This document shows positions 50,518 through 60,133 of a stretch of 64,000 nucleotides of DNA, piece by piece. The notes under the pieces were generated by a model. It made no database searches, was not told where the DNA came from, and saw nothing but the letters and a program-made list of their open reading frames with translations. Origin of the DNA: Chondrilla cf. caribensis. Taxonomy: Eukaryota; Porifera; Demospongiae; Chondrillida; Chondrillidae. The stretch is taken from NCBI GenBank assembly GCA_964020155.1, contig OZ026548.1, forward strand, positions 6,301,397 through 6,365,396. Direction: 5' to 3'. Within the stretch, counting starts at the first letter, position 1; every line of letters starts with the position of its first letter. The position numbers and the translations under genes are program-made.

Positions 50518-51425
50518 CTACTTGTCTGGAGATGAAGTGAGCTGAGAGCTGCAATGTACAGGTATTGACTTCCTTTGTTTTGGCTCCTGCAGCTTTATCC
50601 CTCCCTTTGTTATGGCCTTCAAAAAGGCTACAACCTAAAAGTAAACAAGACAGCCAACCCGCAGAGTAAACAAGACAGCCAACCCGCAGAGTAAACAAGA
50701 CAGCCAACCCCGCAGAGTAAACAAGACAGCCAACCCCGCAGAGTAAACAACTACATTACCAGCAGTCATGAAGCTGAGTGCGGGTTGTCACCTTCTTGTT
50801 GTTTTTCCTAGTCCAGTCCACCTCCCACATGACATTCGACAAACCAACTTCCTTCAATCGAGCAACAACCAATTGTCCGATGTGGTAGGAAGCGGAGACA
50901 TCACTCGTCTTGTACAAGTGACGTGCTATTCCAAATTCTCTAGTGGATGCTTGCACAATTTTCACTCCGCTTTGGTGAGAAACATATCCATATACATGCC
51001 TGTTGGATGTCTCTAAAACAAGCCTTCGGTGAAGAAATTAGCATTTAATAGAAAAAAACCATCACATTATGTCTCTTGCATACAAAATCATCTCCAAAAA
51101 CATCAATATTTTTTCTTTAATAATACCATTGCAACACCACATACCTATAGTAATAGTCAACCCTTTGTCTCTGAGTCTTAAATCCCTTTGGCTTAGGTGC
51201 GATTGCGAGATACTCCAAGTTCCTTGGATTCTTATTAGCTAAAACTTTGAGATAAACGCAGCTAGTATCACCATTTGATTTCTCATTACTTACATCCGAT
51301 TTCATTTGCTTCAATTTTCCAACTGTCGCCGCTCTTTGAATACGCAATTTAAGGGCATGGTTGGATTTCCAGAAATAATGTAATCTACAGCTCCAAGTAG
51401 CCATTTTTCTGGTAACGATATTCAT
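50518..51425 (-). CDS. MRPL18: Mitochondrial large ribosomal subunit protein uL18m
   Basis: Mitochondrial ribosomal protein of the uL18 family. Three exons. The first (51425 to about 51145) starts MNIVTRKMATWSCRLHYFW, a basic presumed mitochondrial targeting segment, and contains NKNPRNLEYLAIAPKPKGF, matching the human NRNPRNLELLSVA block. The second (about 51010-50763) reads YGYVSHQSGVKIVQASTREF and GIARHLYKTSDVSASYHIG, the core uL18 fold. The third starts VVAFLKAITKGGIKLQEPK and ends SSQLTSSPDK with stop at 50518-50520. Total about 200 residues, near the human length (180). Internal Met at 51404 is an alternative start. Confidence 0.9.
50640..50748. repeat. 24-bp minisatellite running into an MRPL18 acceptor
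   Basis: About four copies of gtaaacaagacagccaaccc. On the minus strand the unit end cttgtttactctg corresponds to the real acceptor tract cttgtttacttttag before the last exon. Confidence 0.93.
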
Positions 51426-51503
51426 ATGTTTTGCTAAACCTTCGTAAAATGGACGCTAGGACACTGTGGTGCTACTATCTCTGCTACAACCTGGAACAGT
51501 GCG
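51426..51503. promoter_or_regulatory. Bidirectional promoter, MRPL18 / CCDC33-like gene
   Basis: 78 bp between the divergent start codons. An upstream ATG at 51449 opens a 38-codon frame that overlaps the main ORF start. Confidence 0.65.
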
Positions 51504-53591
51504 ATGGATGTTTCTGTGGAATTTGTGAAGCTGATACTCTTCGAAACAGGAAGATACGAAGTTAACTTGACATTTGATGATATCAGCAAGTCGACTACGC
51601 TGTACGTTGAAGGAAATGTCCAATTAGCGAATTTACCTAAATTCCAGTTTTCCGTCACGGACCAAGGGCACAACGGCGCTTCCTTCCACAGAAAGATGCG
51701 CGTTAGATTGTCTCTATTGGATAGAAACTCTAGCCAAGCCGTTCTTTATGGAGAAGGAGAGACCTTCTTCTGTTTGCCCGAGTCCCCCTCCAATCCCTTC
51801 TACTCCCCCGCTGTGGCGGTGAGGAGTGCTATTGGACGGATCAACAAGGTCGTGTCCACTCCTTGTAACGTTGTGCAGATGATTCTCACTGTACCATCTC
51901 AAAATATCATGGCACTGAAGAAGTACAGAGGGAGGGCGTGGCTGAGGCTTAACACACCCCTTGACACACCCTCAGTGCAACACCATCCTGTTGGAATGAA
52001 TCCCGATGATATATCGGTGGAAAATAATCCTCAATTACAGTGGGCGGGGCTACCGCCTAGGGATATCCAAACCCCATCCTCTGACGAATCTTACACACCG
52101 ACTCATTCACCACAGCTAGCGGATGTCAACCAACTATCTCCATCGAATCAATTGCAATCAAATCGGTCTCCATCAAATCATTCTCCATCACCTCGATCAA
52201 ATCACTCTCCATCACCTCCTCGTGACTACTCTCGACCGCCTTCATCCCATCTACCTGCTCCTGTTCACTCACAACACCAGGCGGTGGAACTAAACCTTAC
52301 AGACACACCTACTGTGAATCCACAAGACACGCCTTCTGCAAATATTTTCACCTCAACAGGCCCCACCTCACCTCATCCCCAAGCACAGCTCGAGTGTGAG
52401 ACCTGCAGCAGTCGTGCACAGAACACTGTCTCGTGTGCTGTTCAGACTGACCAAGATTGGGTGAGGAGTTACAGTGACAGACGGACGGTGGGCGGTGCCA
52501 ACAGCGGTGAGCAGTGTGGTTTTGGTGATGGTGTGGCTGCATCAATTGATACAGAGCTGCCTTCTCTTCGGACAGTTGTGACGTCATTATTAGGTGACCA
52601 CGATAAATTTGAAAGAGAAGGTGTGTCTGCTCCTGTGAGGGGTGTGTCACTTTCATCAGACCATAATAGCGATGTGCTTCGTGTACTAGCCATGGAGCTG
52701 AAAGGGTACAGAGAAGCCAACGCCAAGTTGGGACAAGAGATACATTCGTTGAAGAGGGAAGAGAGAGAACTGAGAGAACAAGTTGAGTTTTACAAGAGCA
52801 TGGCCGTCCCCAAAGTAGCAGATCAGTTTTTGGGAAAAAATGACTCAGAGGTTGCTAATCAGCTGAGAAGTCTCACCAAGGGAGACCTGTACCTGAAGTC
52901 ATTGGAGCTGCATGGTCAGTGCAGGGCACTCAGCCAACAGGTAGTGGCCTACAGAGAAAAGGTAGTTGTCCTGCAGAACAGCCTTATCGCACAAAATGAT
53001 CATGAGGAAGACCTCCTCCAGTTGCAGAAGGTGCACACGGAACAGCAGCAAATCCTCCTTGACCTCCGGGATAAGACTGAAAGGTTGAAGAAGTTCAAAG
53101 AGACCTGCCAACTCCAGGAGTCTGTCATCACAAAACTGGAAGATCTGGTCACCAGCCAAACTAGGGGGTATGGCTCCGATACCTCCTGTGCAGTACAAAG
53201 AACTTTAGCAGAAGAAAATAAGCGATTGAGAGAGCTGGTGACTAAACTAGAATCTCGAACTCCTCTTAGTGGACCACACATTGCTCATACTAATGCACAT
53301 AGTCCTCAACGAATGGAATATTTGGATCAAATTAAGAGAATGTCTTCGCGGTGTGATAATCTTGAACAGAGGCTGAAGCAAGTCACTGTGGAACGCAACA
53401 GTCCCCAAAGCAGTTCTCATTTATTGCAATTGGAACAGAAACTTATCCTGGTTTCATCAGAGCTGGAAGCAGTCAAAGAAGAGCTTCAGGCGAATGTTTC
53501 TACTTGGGCCAGGGAAAAAACACAATACGAGGTGACTATTTCCCAGCAGGGAGCGAGACTGAGACACCTGGAAGAAGTTCACAGAAATTGA
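51504..53591 (+). CDS. CCDC33-like C2 and coiled-coil protein
   Basis: Single exon, 695 residues from MDVSVEFVKLILFETGRYEV. Residues 1-160 have the alternating beta pattern of an N-terminal C2-type domain (FETGRYEVNLTFDDIS, MRVRLSLLDRNSSQAVLYGE, NVVQMILTVPSQNIMALKKY). Residues 165-360 are Ser/Pro/His-rich and look disordered, with short SPSNHSPSPRSNHSPSPP repeats. From about residue 385 a long coiled coil follows (VLRVLAMELKGYREANAKL, GQCRALSQQVVAYREKVVVL, QNSLIAQNDHEEDLLQLQKV, LDLRDKTERLKKFKETCQLQ). The block LQNSLIAQNDHEEDLL resembles vertebrate CCDC33, a sperm/cilia-associated protein. This assignment rests on memory of the coiled coil and C2 order. EEIG/EHBP-type NT-C2 proteins are the alternative. 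Confidence 0.6.
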   Translation: MDVSVEFVKLILFETGRYEVNLTFDDISKSTTLYVEGNVQLANLPKFQFSVTDQGHNGASFHRKMRVRLSLLDRNSSQAVLYGEGETFFCLPESPSNPFYSPAVAVRSAIGRINKVVSTPCNVVQMILTVPSQNIMALKKYRGRAWLRLNTPLDTPSVQHHPVGMNPDDISVENNPQLQWAGLPPRDIQTPSSDESYTPTHSPQLADVNQLSPSNQLQSNRSPSNHSPSPRSNHSPSPPRDYSRPPSSHLPAPVHSQHQAVELNLTDTPTVNPQDTPSANIFTSTGPTSPHPQAQLECETCSSRAQNTVSCAVQTDQDWVRSYSDRRTVGGANSGEQCGFGDGVAASIDTELPSLRTVVTSLLGDHDKFEREGVSAPVRGVSLSSDHNSDVLRVLAMELKGYREANAKLGQEIHSLKREERELREQVEFYKSMAVPKVADQFLGKNDSEVANQLRSLTKGDLYLKSLELHGQCRALSQQVVAYREKVVVLQNSLIAQNDHEEDLLQLQKVHTEQQQILLDLRDKTERLKKFKETCQLQESVITKLEDLVTSQTRGYGSDTSCAVQRTLAEENKRLRELVTKLESRTPLSGPHIAHTNAHSPQRMEYLDQIKRMSSRCDNLEQRLKQVTVERNSPQSSSHLLQLEQKLILVSSELEAVKEELQANVSTWAREKTQYEVTISQQGARLRHLEEVHRN

Positions 53592-54312
53592 ATTTGTCAA
53601 CATCATTTTCTGTCATTTTACTCTGTAAATCTCAATGTTCATCAGATTTGGAGTACAGATTTCCAAACTCAATACTAGTTGTTTTTGCTTGTATACTATG
53701 TGTATGATTGTATACTAGTTGTTTTTGCTTGTATACTACTTGTGTATGATTGTATACTAGCTGTTTGTGCTTGTATATTACTTGTATATGAGTGTATGCT
53801 AGTTGTTTGTGCTTGTATATTACATGTATATGATTGTATACTAGTTATGTACATATAATATAGCCCAGCTACATTGAGTCACTGCTATTTAATACAAATA
53901 CATTGTTGTTATGGTTGTCAGAATAAGAAAAGAAAATGTTTATTAACAGCTACACTTTTCAGAATGTCTCAATCATATACATTTGTAGATTAACATTATA
54001 GGGAGCGGATGGAGTGTGGATGGACCGTGAGGAGGTACAGGGTGTGGATGGACTGTGAAGAGGTACAGGGTGCGGATGGACCGTGAGGAGGTACAGGGTG
54101 CGGATGGACCGTGAGGAGGTACAGGGTGCGGATGGACTGTGAGGAGGTACAGGGTGCGGATGGAACGTGAGGAGGTACAGGGTGCGGATGGACTGTGAGG
54201 AGGTACAGGGTGCGGATGGACTGTGTGGAGGTACAGGGTGTGGATGGACTGTGATCATGAGGTATATATAGGGTACGGATATTACGAAGGAAGAGGGAGT
54301 GAATCGCAACAT
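53592..54312. other. 3' flank with two repeat arrays
   Basis: Downstream of the CCDC33-like stop. It contains a degenerate ttgtatactagttgttt array (53690-53840) and a 27-bp array (54000-54245). No coding frame outside the repeats is credible. Confidence 0.6.
54000..54246. repeat. 27-bp minisatellite, nine copies
   Basis: Units of gaggaggtacagggtgcgga type. Minus-strand Thr/Ser/Pro/His frames across it are repeat shadows. Confidence 0.95.
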
Positions 54313-54690
54313 TCAATTGTGTATGCTATTACTCTTGGCTGGCGAGTTATGATTACCCTTAAAATCATCAGAACAGTTACTACACAATGAAGAATGCACT
54401 ACAAATGGGTTTTCCCCGCAAAGACCGCCCCATACCACATGTACATCAATCACGGTACACAGTCCATTCAGTGGCAAATCTATTAATGAGTGTGAAAGTG
54501 TGTGTTGTCGTCTCGTTTTCAACTGTAACTCGATATCGCAATACTTCTGACTAGACGCGTTAACATCGCGCCAGAGTGTGGTACAGCCATAGGCGCCACT
54601 GAATGTACCAAAACTAATGAGCCAATAAGTATCAGACGTCATAGGTCTTCTCCTCACTACAGCGTCTATTGTACTGTTACCGACAAGCAC
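54313..54690 (-). CDS. Doubtful small ORF opposite the GIT start
   Basis: A 110-125 codon open frame. The first in-frame ATG gives MTSDTYWLISFGTFSGAYG (start near 54642); the frame above it enters through a possible acceptor (aacag near 54702). The content (CTTLWRDVNASSQKYCDIEL, SLIDLPLNGLCTVIDVHVVW) is non-repetitive, and the strand fits the alternating gene pattern of the window. No family recognised and no further exons found, so it may be a gene remnant or a chance frame. Confidence 0.3.
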   Translation of the reverse strand: MLVGNSTIDAVVRRRPMTSDTYWLISFGTFSGAYGCTTLWRDVNASSQKYCDIELQLKTRRQHTLSHSLIDLPLNGLCTVIDVHVVWGGLCGENPFVVHSSLCSNCSDDFKGNHNSPAKSNSIHN

Positions 54691-54748
54691 ACAAGGTGGC
54701 TGTTAACATGATTCTTGTTAGATGTCATTCGAAACGTTCTGCGTGGAA

Positions 54749-55580
54749 ATGAGTAGAAAGCTGCGGTTTAGCACTGGCTCCATCCCAAGACCGCCTTCTT
54801 ACCTGAAAATGGCGGAGCAGTCTTCAGAAACATATATGACCACCTGTGCCGACTGTGGAGCGTCAAGTGAGTTATTTTTATCAGTCAACTCTCATTAACT
54901 GCTTATTTTGTCTCGACTCGAAAGCTTATGAATGTCTTCTAATACCCTTACCGACGTTTTAGTTGAGAACTTTAACGATTTCGGTTCAACGACTGTTACA
55001 AAATACATTAACCACTTCATTCCATGCACACACATATGTAGTTTTCAGTATGGTCCACTATATTCATCCTGAGTCCGCCCTCCGGTTCACCACCACTCTT
55101 GTTACGAAGTGAATCTACTAGTCTGTGGGCTTTAGTTCAAGCTATGCTTCGAAGAACGTCATGTAATCGCCCGATTTGTCCCTAGATACTGCCGAAAGTG
55201 AGACCTGTCCCCTGTACACCCACACGCTACAGACCTTCAACACAAAGATCCATTGTTTTCAGTGTAGCAACGTGGGATTGACATTGTGCCTTTCCTTGAA
55301 TGTTTTCTTTTGCGTTCTGTTGCTCCAGGCCCCACCTGGGCGTCTATTAACCGTGGTGTGCTTGTGTGCTACGAGTGCTGTTCAGTGCACAGAAGTTTGG
55401 GACGTCACATTTCTCACATTCGCTCACTGTCCAGTCCGAATTGGGCATCGTCTCAGAAAGAGGTACGTACATGACCCCAGACAGTAAGCAGGTTGATGAG
55501 GGGATTTCCCTTGCAGTTGTTCTATACCTGTGTTTTGTAATTAAACTCTGTTATGTGCATGTACTCATGTGTGAATATTA

Positions 55581-55637
<57 letters not shown>

Positions 55638-58207
55638 CATGACCTCATGTGCCCATTGTTGTACCAATTTGTTCTCATCTGTAGATGGTCCTGAAACTAC
55701 ACAGTAAGGGGGTGAATTCGATGTGGGAGTACACTCTCAACCACCCTGCTCCGGGAGTGAAGGTAAAACACAAAAAACCTTCTCCAAGAGACAGGCTACA
55801 GTGAGTGATCTGTTTACTGTCATATGACCATCATGTGAGTGTCATGTGATTGTCATCCACCGTGCAGTCCAATAAAGTATGAGTTCATTGTAGCCAAGTA
55901 CAAGTACCTCTCCTTCATCCCGCGACTGACAAGGGACAAGGACAGCCGTAATGCCGTGGAGGACTTGAGCAAGGTAGGAGGTATCGGCTCTGACTGGGGA
56001 CATGTGGAGTGGGGAATTTTTGCAGAAGAATATTTCACAATTTCATTCATAAACAAACATTTACAGATTTCCGCATTAATGTGTTGCAGTGCCATTCATG
56101 ACTTGAAATTGTGTAGTTATAATTTCATGACTCAAACGAGAATGAAACCTTGCAAAACTTCCCCTCTCTACGTTATCCCCCAGTTGCTGATGTGTATTGT
56201 CTGTCAATGTGTGTGTCTGGTTGCCCCCAGCAACTCCATGCTTGTGCGCGTACCAGCAACCTGGAGACCTGCCTCCGGCTGATTGCACACGGGGCCGATC
56301 CTAACTACATGCATCCGGAGCGTGGCTCCACCCCACTCCACGTTGCTGCCTTGGCCGGGGAGATCATGCAGGTGGAGCTGCTGATAGTGCACGGGGCGGA
56401 CACCTGCTCCCTGGACAGACTGGGGCACACACCAGATGAGTGTGCTCGCATTGCTGGTCACCACCAGTTGGCAGACCGGATCATTGAGTGCCAGTATGAC
56501 GTCACCGATTGCCTGGCTCACTTCCTGTTCGGGCGCAAACCAGCACACACGCAAGGAGAGCACTTCCTGTTCCCCAGCAGCCTAAGGTAGACTCCTCACT
56601 GATTGAATGAATGATTGTGATCAGTTGATGGACATTAATGTCTCATTCCGTCCTTTCCCAGTATCTCCAAGAATGGAGTGGATGGCAACATCACCAGAAC
56701 CAGACTCACTGAGGTACACTGACCAGCAATGTCTTGTGTTCTTATCCCTCCCCCCTATCCCAGTGTACTGACCCTTCCCCCCTATCCCAGTGTACTGACC
56801 CCTCCCCCCTATCCCAGTGTACTCACCCCCCCCCTATCTTGGTGTACTGACCCCTCCCCCTATCCTAGTGTACTGACCCCTCCCCCTATCCTAGTGTACT
56901 GACCCCACCCCCTATCCTAGTGTACTGACCCCTCCCTCCTATCAAAGTGTACTGACCCCTCCCCCCTATCCTGGTGTACTGACCCCTCCCTTCTATGCTT
57001 TGTAGTTGGACAATGCTGGCTTGGAAGACCTGTCAGCCGACCTTTACGATGAGATCGACAGGAGAGAAACAGATGCAAGTCAGTAGACAGCAATGGTTAA
57101 CTACCTTTGTGCTCACCATCCACCCATACTCCTTGTGTCTTCCGCTTAGTGTGGTTGACTAACCAGCAGTTGGAGAGCTTGGTGGCCTTCCTCCCGGTCA
57201 ACCCTATCTTCTCTCCTCTGAGGAACCAAGCCAGACAGAAGTTGGCTATGCTGGACAAGGGGCAGTTCTCTCAGATCCTGGTTGATGTACTCAACGAGTG
57301 CCTGTACAGACAGAAGAGGAGTATGGAAACTGGTGTGTGGTCACAAGTGGGTGTGTTCTCTGGTGCAGGTCATGTACATGTGTCCCATGTTAGGTGATGC
57401 GGATAACGGACGACTGATTCCATCAGGAACTTCTGATGCGGAAATGATGGCTCCCTCACATGATTACGATGAGGTTCCGATTGAGGAAGTGGGGGAACTG
57501 GAGGTGCTTGGGGTGAGATGCTCTTCAGGGCTACTTTGCCAATCACCTTTGATGTCCTGTTTCTCTTTAAGGAGGTTCCACACGACCAACAAACAAAGCA
57601 GACAGATGAATCAGCAAAGAAGTCAACAAAGGAAGCAGATGAAGAAGTGGAAGCTCTAAAAACTAGACTAAAGAATACAGAGGTATGTGTGTGAGGAATC
57701 CTTGGTGAATGCGTGACATTGTCCACGTATCCCATGGTGTGTGTGTGGTGTGCTGCAGTCCATGATGGAGCATCTCCAGAAGGTGAACCATGCACTATCA
57801 ACCCAAGTGAAGGAGCTGTCTGACGAGGTGGGGAAGTTGAAGGATGAGAATCTTATGATCAAGAAGAGACAGCAGAACTTGTCTGCTGGAAAGCAGAAGA
57901 GGTCTCATTCGCTTCCACCTAGTGATGTGCCCAACTTGAAGGAGCACACTCATCACATCCCTCCCATTGTTGAAGGACGCAATACTGTAAGTGAAGTTGA
58001 ACACAGTGCCAATATCACTTCCTGTCACATGTATACGCAGTCTCACTTGATTAAGTTCCTGTTTCTGCATTCTCCATTGTAGCCTTCTGCTATTGACCCA
58101 TACATGACTGTCAGTGCGACCAGACAGGAAGTAAACAACATTACAGCAACCATCCCACCCAATGAACAAGTACATACATATGTAGTAGATACACACACAC
58201 ACACACA

Positions 58208-58246
<39 letters not shown>

Positions 58247-58897
58247 CTCTTACTCTCTGATTACACAGGCTACCAAAGTGCAAATGAGGCCACATCCTGG
58301 ACGATCGAATATTGCGGAGCCAACTCTCCATGACATTGATTTGAAGATTGGATCACTGACCAAAAGAATACAGGAACTGCTGGAGGCTGCTCAGTCCCAG
58401 AAAACAGGACGCTTCTCCTTCTGTTGTGATAGAGTGTCCCAGTCCGTCAAGGATTTAGCTGGATTATTTGGAGAAGTAAGTTCTCTACACTGTGTATCAC
58501 AGATTAGTAGTTCGTGTATCTTTCTGTCTCTCTCTGGATAACTTTGCATATCCATTAGGATACCTAGTTAGTATAACACCTAGGATAAGTTCATATATCA
58601 ATCATCATAGTTCGTATACCTCCAGGACTTAGTAAATTGAAGCTAACCTGTATTCCCCAGGATGCAGTCATCCTCCTTGCTCTTGTGCTGTTGATGTAGA
58701 AACCTCGCAGTGCTGACATGCAAGGAGCATTGGACAACTTGGTAACTGCTGCTGGTCGTCTCCATGACGACCATGCATCAACCAAAATGAAAGGTGACTC
58801 GGCTTATCTCGTCCAGCAAGTCATAACCTCCGCCTACGACATTGCCAAGGCAGCCAAGCAACTTATGACAACAGCTGAATCAGTTTACAAGAATTAG
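54749..58897 (+). CDS. GIT1/GIT2-like: ARF GTPase-activating protein GIT
   Basis: Scaffold and ArfGAP that works with PIX, PAK and paxillin at focal adhesions and endosomes. Start [20 protein letters not shown] (54749; in-frame ATG at 54722 is possible). The ArfGAP zinc finger is CADCGAS joined to [20 protein letters not shown], with the catalytic Arg in HRSLGRH. Then [18 protein letters not shown]; ankyrin repeats [40 protein letters not shown] and [40 protein letters not shown]; Spa2-homology region [20 protein letters not shown] and [20 protein letters not shown]; a coiled coil [19 protein letters not shown]; and the C-terminal four-helix paxillin-binding domain ending [20 protein letters not shown]. 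One gene serves where vertebrates have GIT1 and GIT2. Stop at 58895-58897. Confidence 0.96.
55585..55637. repeat. (TG)n microsatellite in GIT intron
   Basis: Uninterrupted TG run between two ArfGAP-domain exons. Confidence 0.95.
56716..57003. repeat. 28-bp minisatellite with alternating donor-like and acceptor-like motifs, about ten copies
   Basis: Starts at the donor GAG/gtacactgacc of the GIT exon ending TRLTE. Units read gtgtactgacccctcccccctatcccag, so each has a pyrimidine tract and a cccag end followed by gtgtactg. Confidence 0.93.
58190..58244. repeat. (CA)n microsatellite in GIT intron
   Basis: CA run with one TA interruption near 58213. Confidence 0.93.
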
Positions 58898-59061
58898 ACA
58901 CTCATTGTACATAATCCATATTATATCACCCACAGAGTTTGTCAGCGCTAGTATGTGACACCATTGTGTTGTTCACATGTGCATGCACTGCAGTGTGTGT
59001 ATTATAACAAACACCAATTATTAAAATTATTGTATTTGTATGTAGCTAGTTTTGAAATGTT

Positions 59062-60097
59062 TTATGAGAAAATTAGCCAGAGAATAATGAGCACTGAGAC
59101 GATCATCATGATTCTAGACAAAATCTGTTCTTGTCGTGTTTGCTGGGGTCTTCTCTGCATGTTCATTGGTTGGTTCAAACCAAACATCTGGAAAAATGGC
59201 TGTAGGAAGCAATGGTGATCACATCACAAGTGAATTGCATCATCCAAACTAATGTTGCTGCATCACCACAGGCCGCCACTAGGAAATTGGTGCACACACT
59301 GGTGTACATGTGGTATATGTACTCCAAGGTGTTATGTAGAAACTGTCAGCACACACTTACCCCTCCAAACATCATGAAAGGAAAAGCTCCAATGCCAAAG
59401 CTGAACTGAATCCCGTCTTGGAAACCCTGATTGATTGAGACGAGAAAGCCATGACTAACTACAATAGGCACACGATAAGATCACCAAATGAACAAACGCT
59501 CCTTGAAACCACTCACCCACTGGTCCCCACCGGGGTGGTTCGGGGCGGGTTCCTCCCTTTGTCCCGGGGGTCGTGGAGGGGCCGTGTTCCTGAGACCGGG
59601 GAACAAGAATACGGGATAATACCACGATATTCATACGGCACTCACCAAGGAGGACGGGACACCACAAGACCGACCGAGGGTCTACTCCCGCTTGGTTTCC
59701 TCTCCCGTACAGAGGTATGAGCTTGTCCTTGTCGATGGCGGCTTTACAAACGGGACAAGTGACGCCCTGTCCTCTAGACTCCATCCACTGGTAGATACAA
59801 GGCCAACTAAAGGAGGGATTCCACTAGTTAATACCATACGAATTTTGTTTACGAATAAGTGATGGGATCGGTACTTTAATGTAAGAAGCAATCAGACGGA
59901 TAGTCTACGTCGGTGTGCGTTGATAGTCTATACACAACAGAGACTTACCAGAACAAATGGCCGCACATTGAAATAACGGCATCTTTAGCAATGTCGAAAC
60001 AAATATTACAGTCGAAATTCCCTCCCTTTTCGCTGGCAGTTCCATTCTGGTCGTCCGAAGTCGAAGGATTCTCACTGGGTTCGCCTGCGGTGGCCAT
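59062..60097 (-). CDS. RNF185: RNF185/RNF5-type membrane E3 ubiquitin ligase
   Basis: Small ER/mitochondrial membrane RING E3 ligase of ER-associated degradation. The start exon [19 protein letters not shown] ends in the RING N-half [20 protein letters not shown] and HLF; the next exon completes C3HC4 with [11 protein letters not shown] and [21 protein letters not shown] Pro-rich exon ([20 protein letters not shown]) follows, then [20 protein letters not shown] and a last exon [20 protein letters not shown] with the C-terminal membrane helix [15 protein letters not shown] and stop at 59062-59064. The tail resembles RNF185 (DEQFLSRLFLFVALV) more than RNF5. Start codon 36 bp from ataxin-2. Confidence 0.92.
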
Positions 60098-60133
60098 CTT
60101 GTCAATAGAAGTCACGAGCCCCGTGTCGAGAAA
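60098..60133. promoter_or_regulatory. Bidirectional promoter, RNF185 / ataxin-2
   Basis: 36 bp between divergent start codons, the tightest pair in the window. Leaders of the two mRNAs are likely to overlap. Confidence 0.75.

Noticed and set aside
54313..54645. Resemblance of the WLIS start to V-ATPase subunit C
   Set aside because: Only four to five residues agree, and there is no room for the other 300 residues of that subunit.
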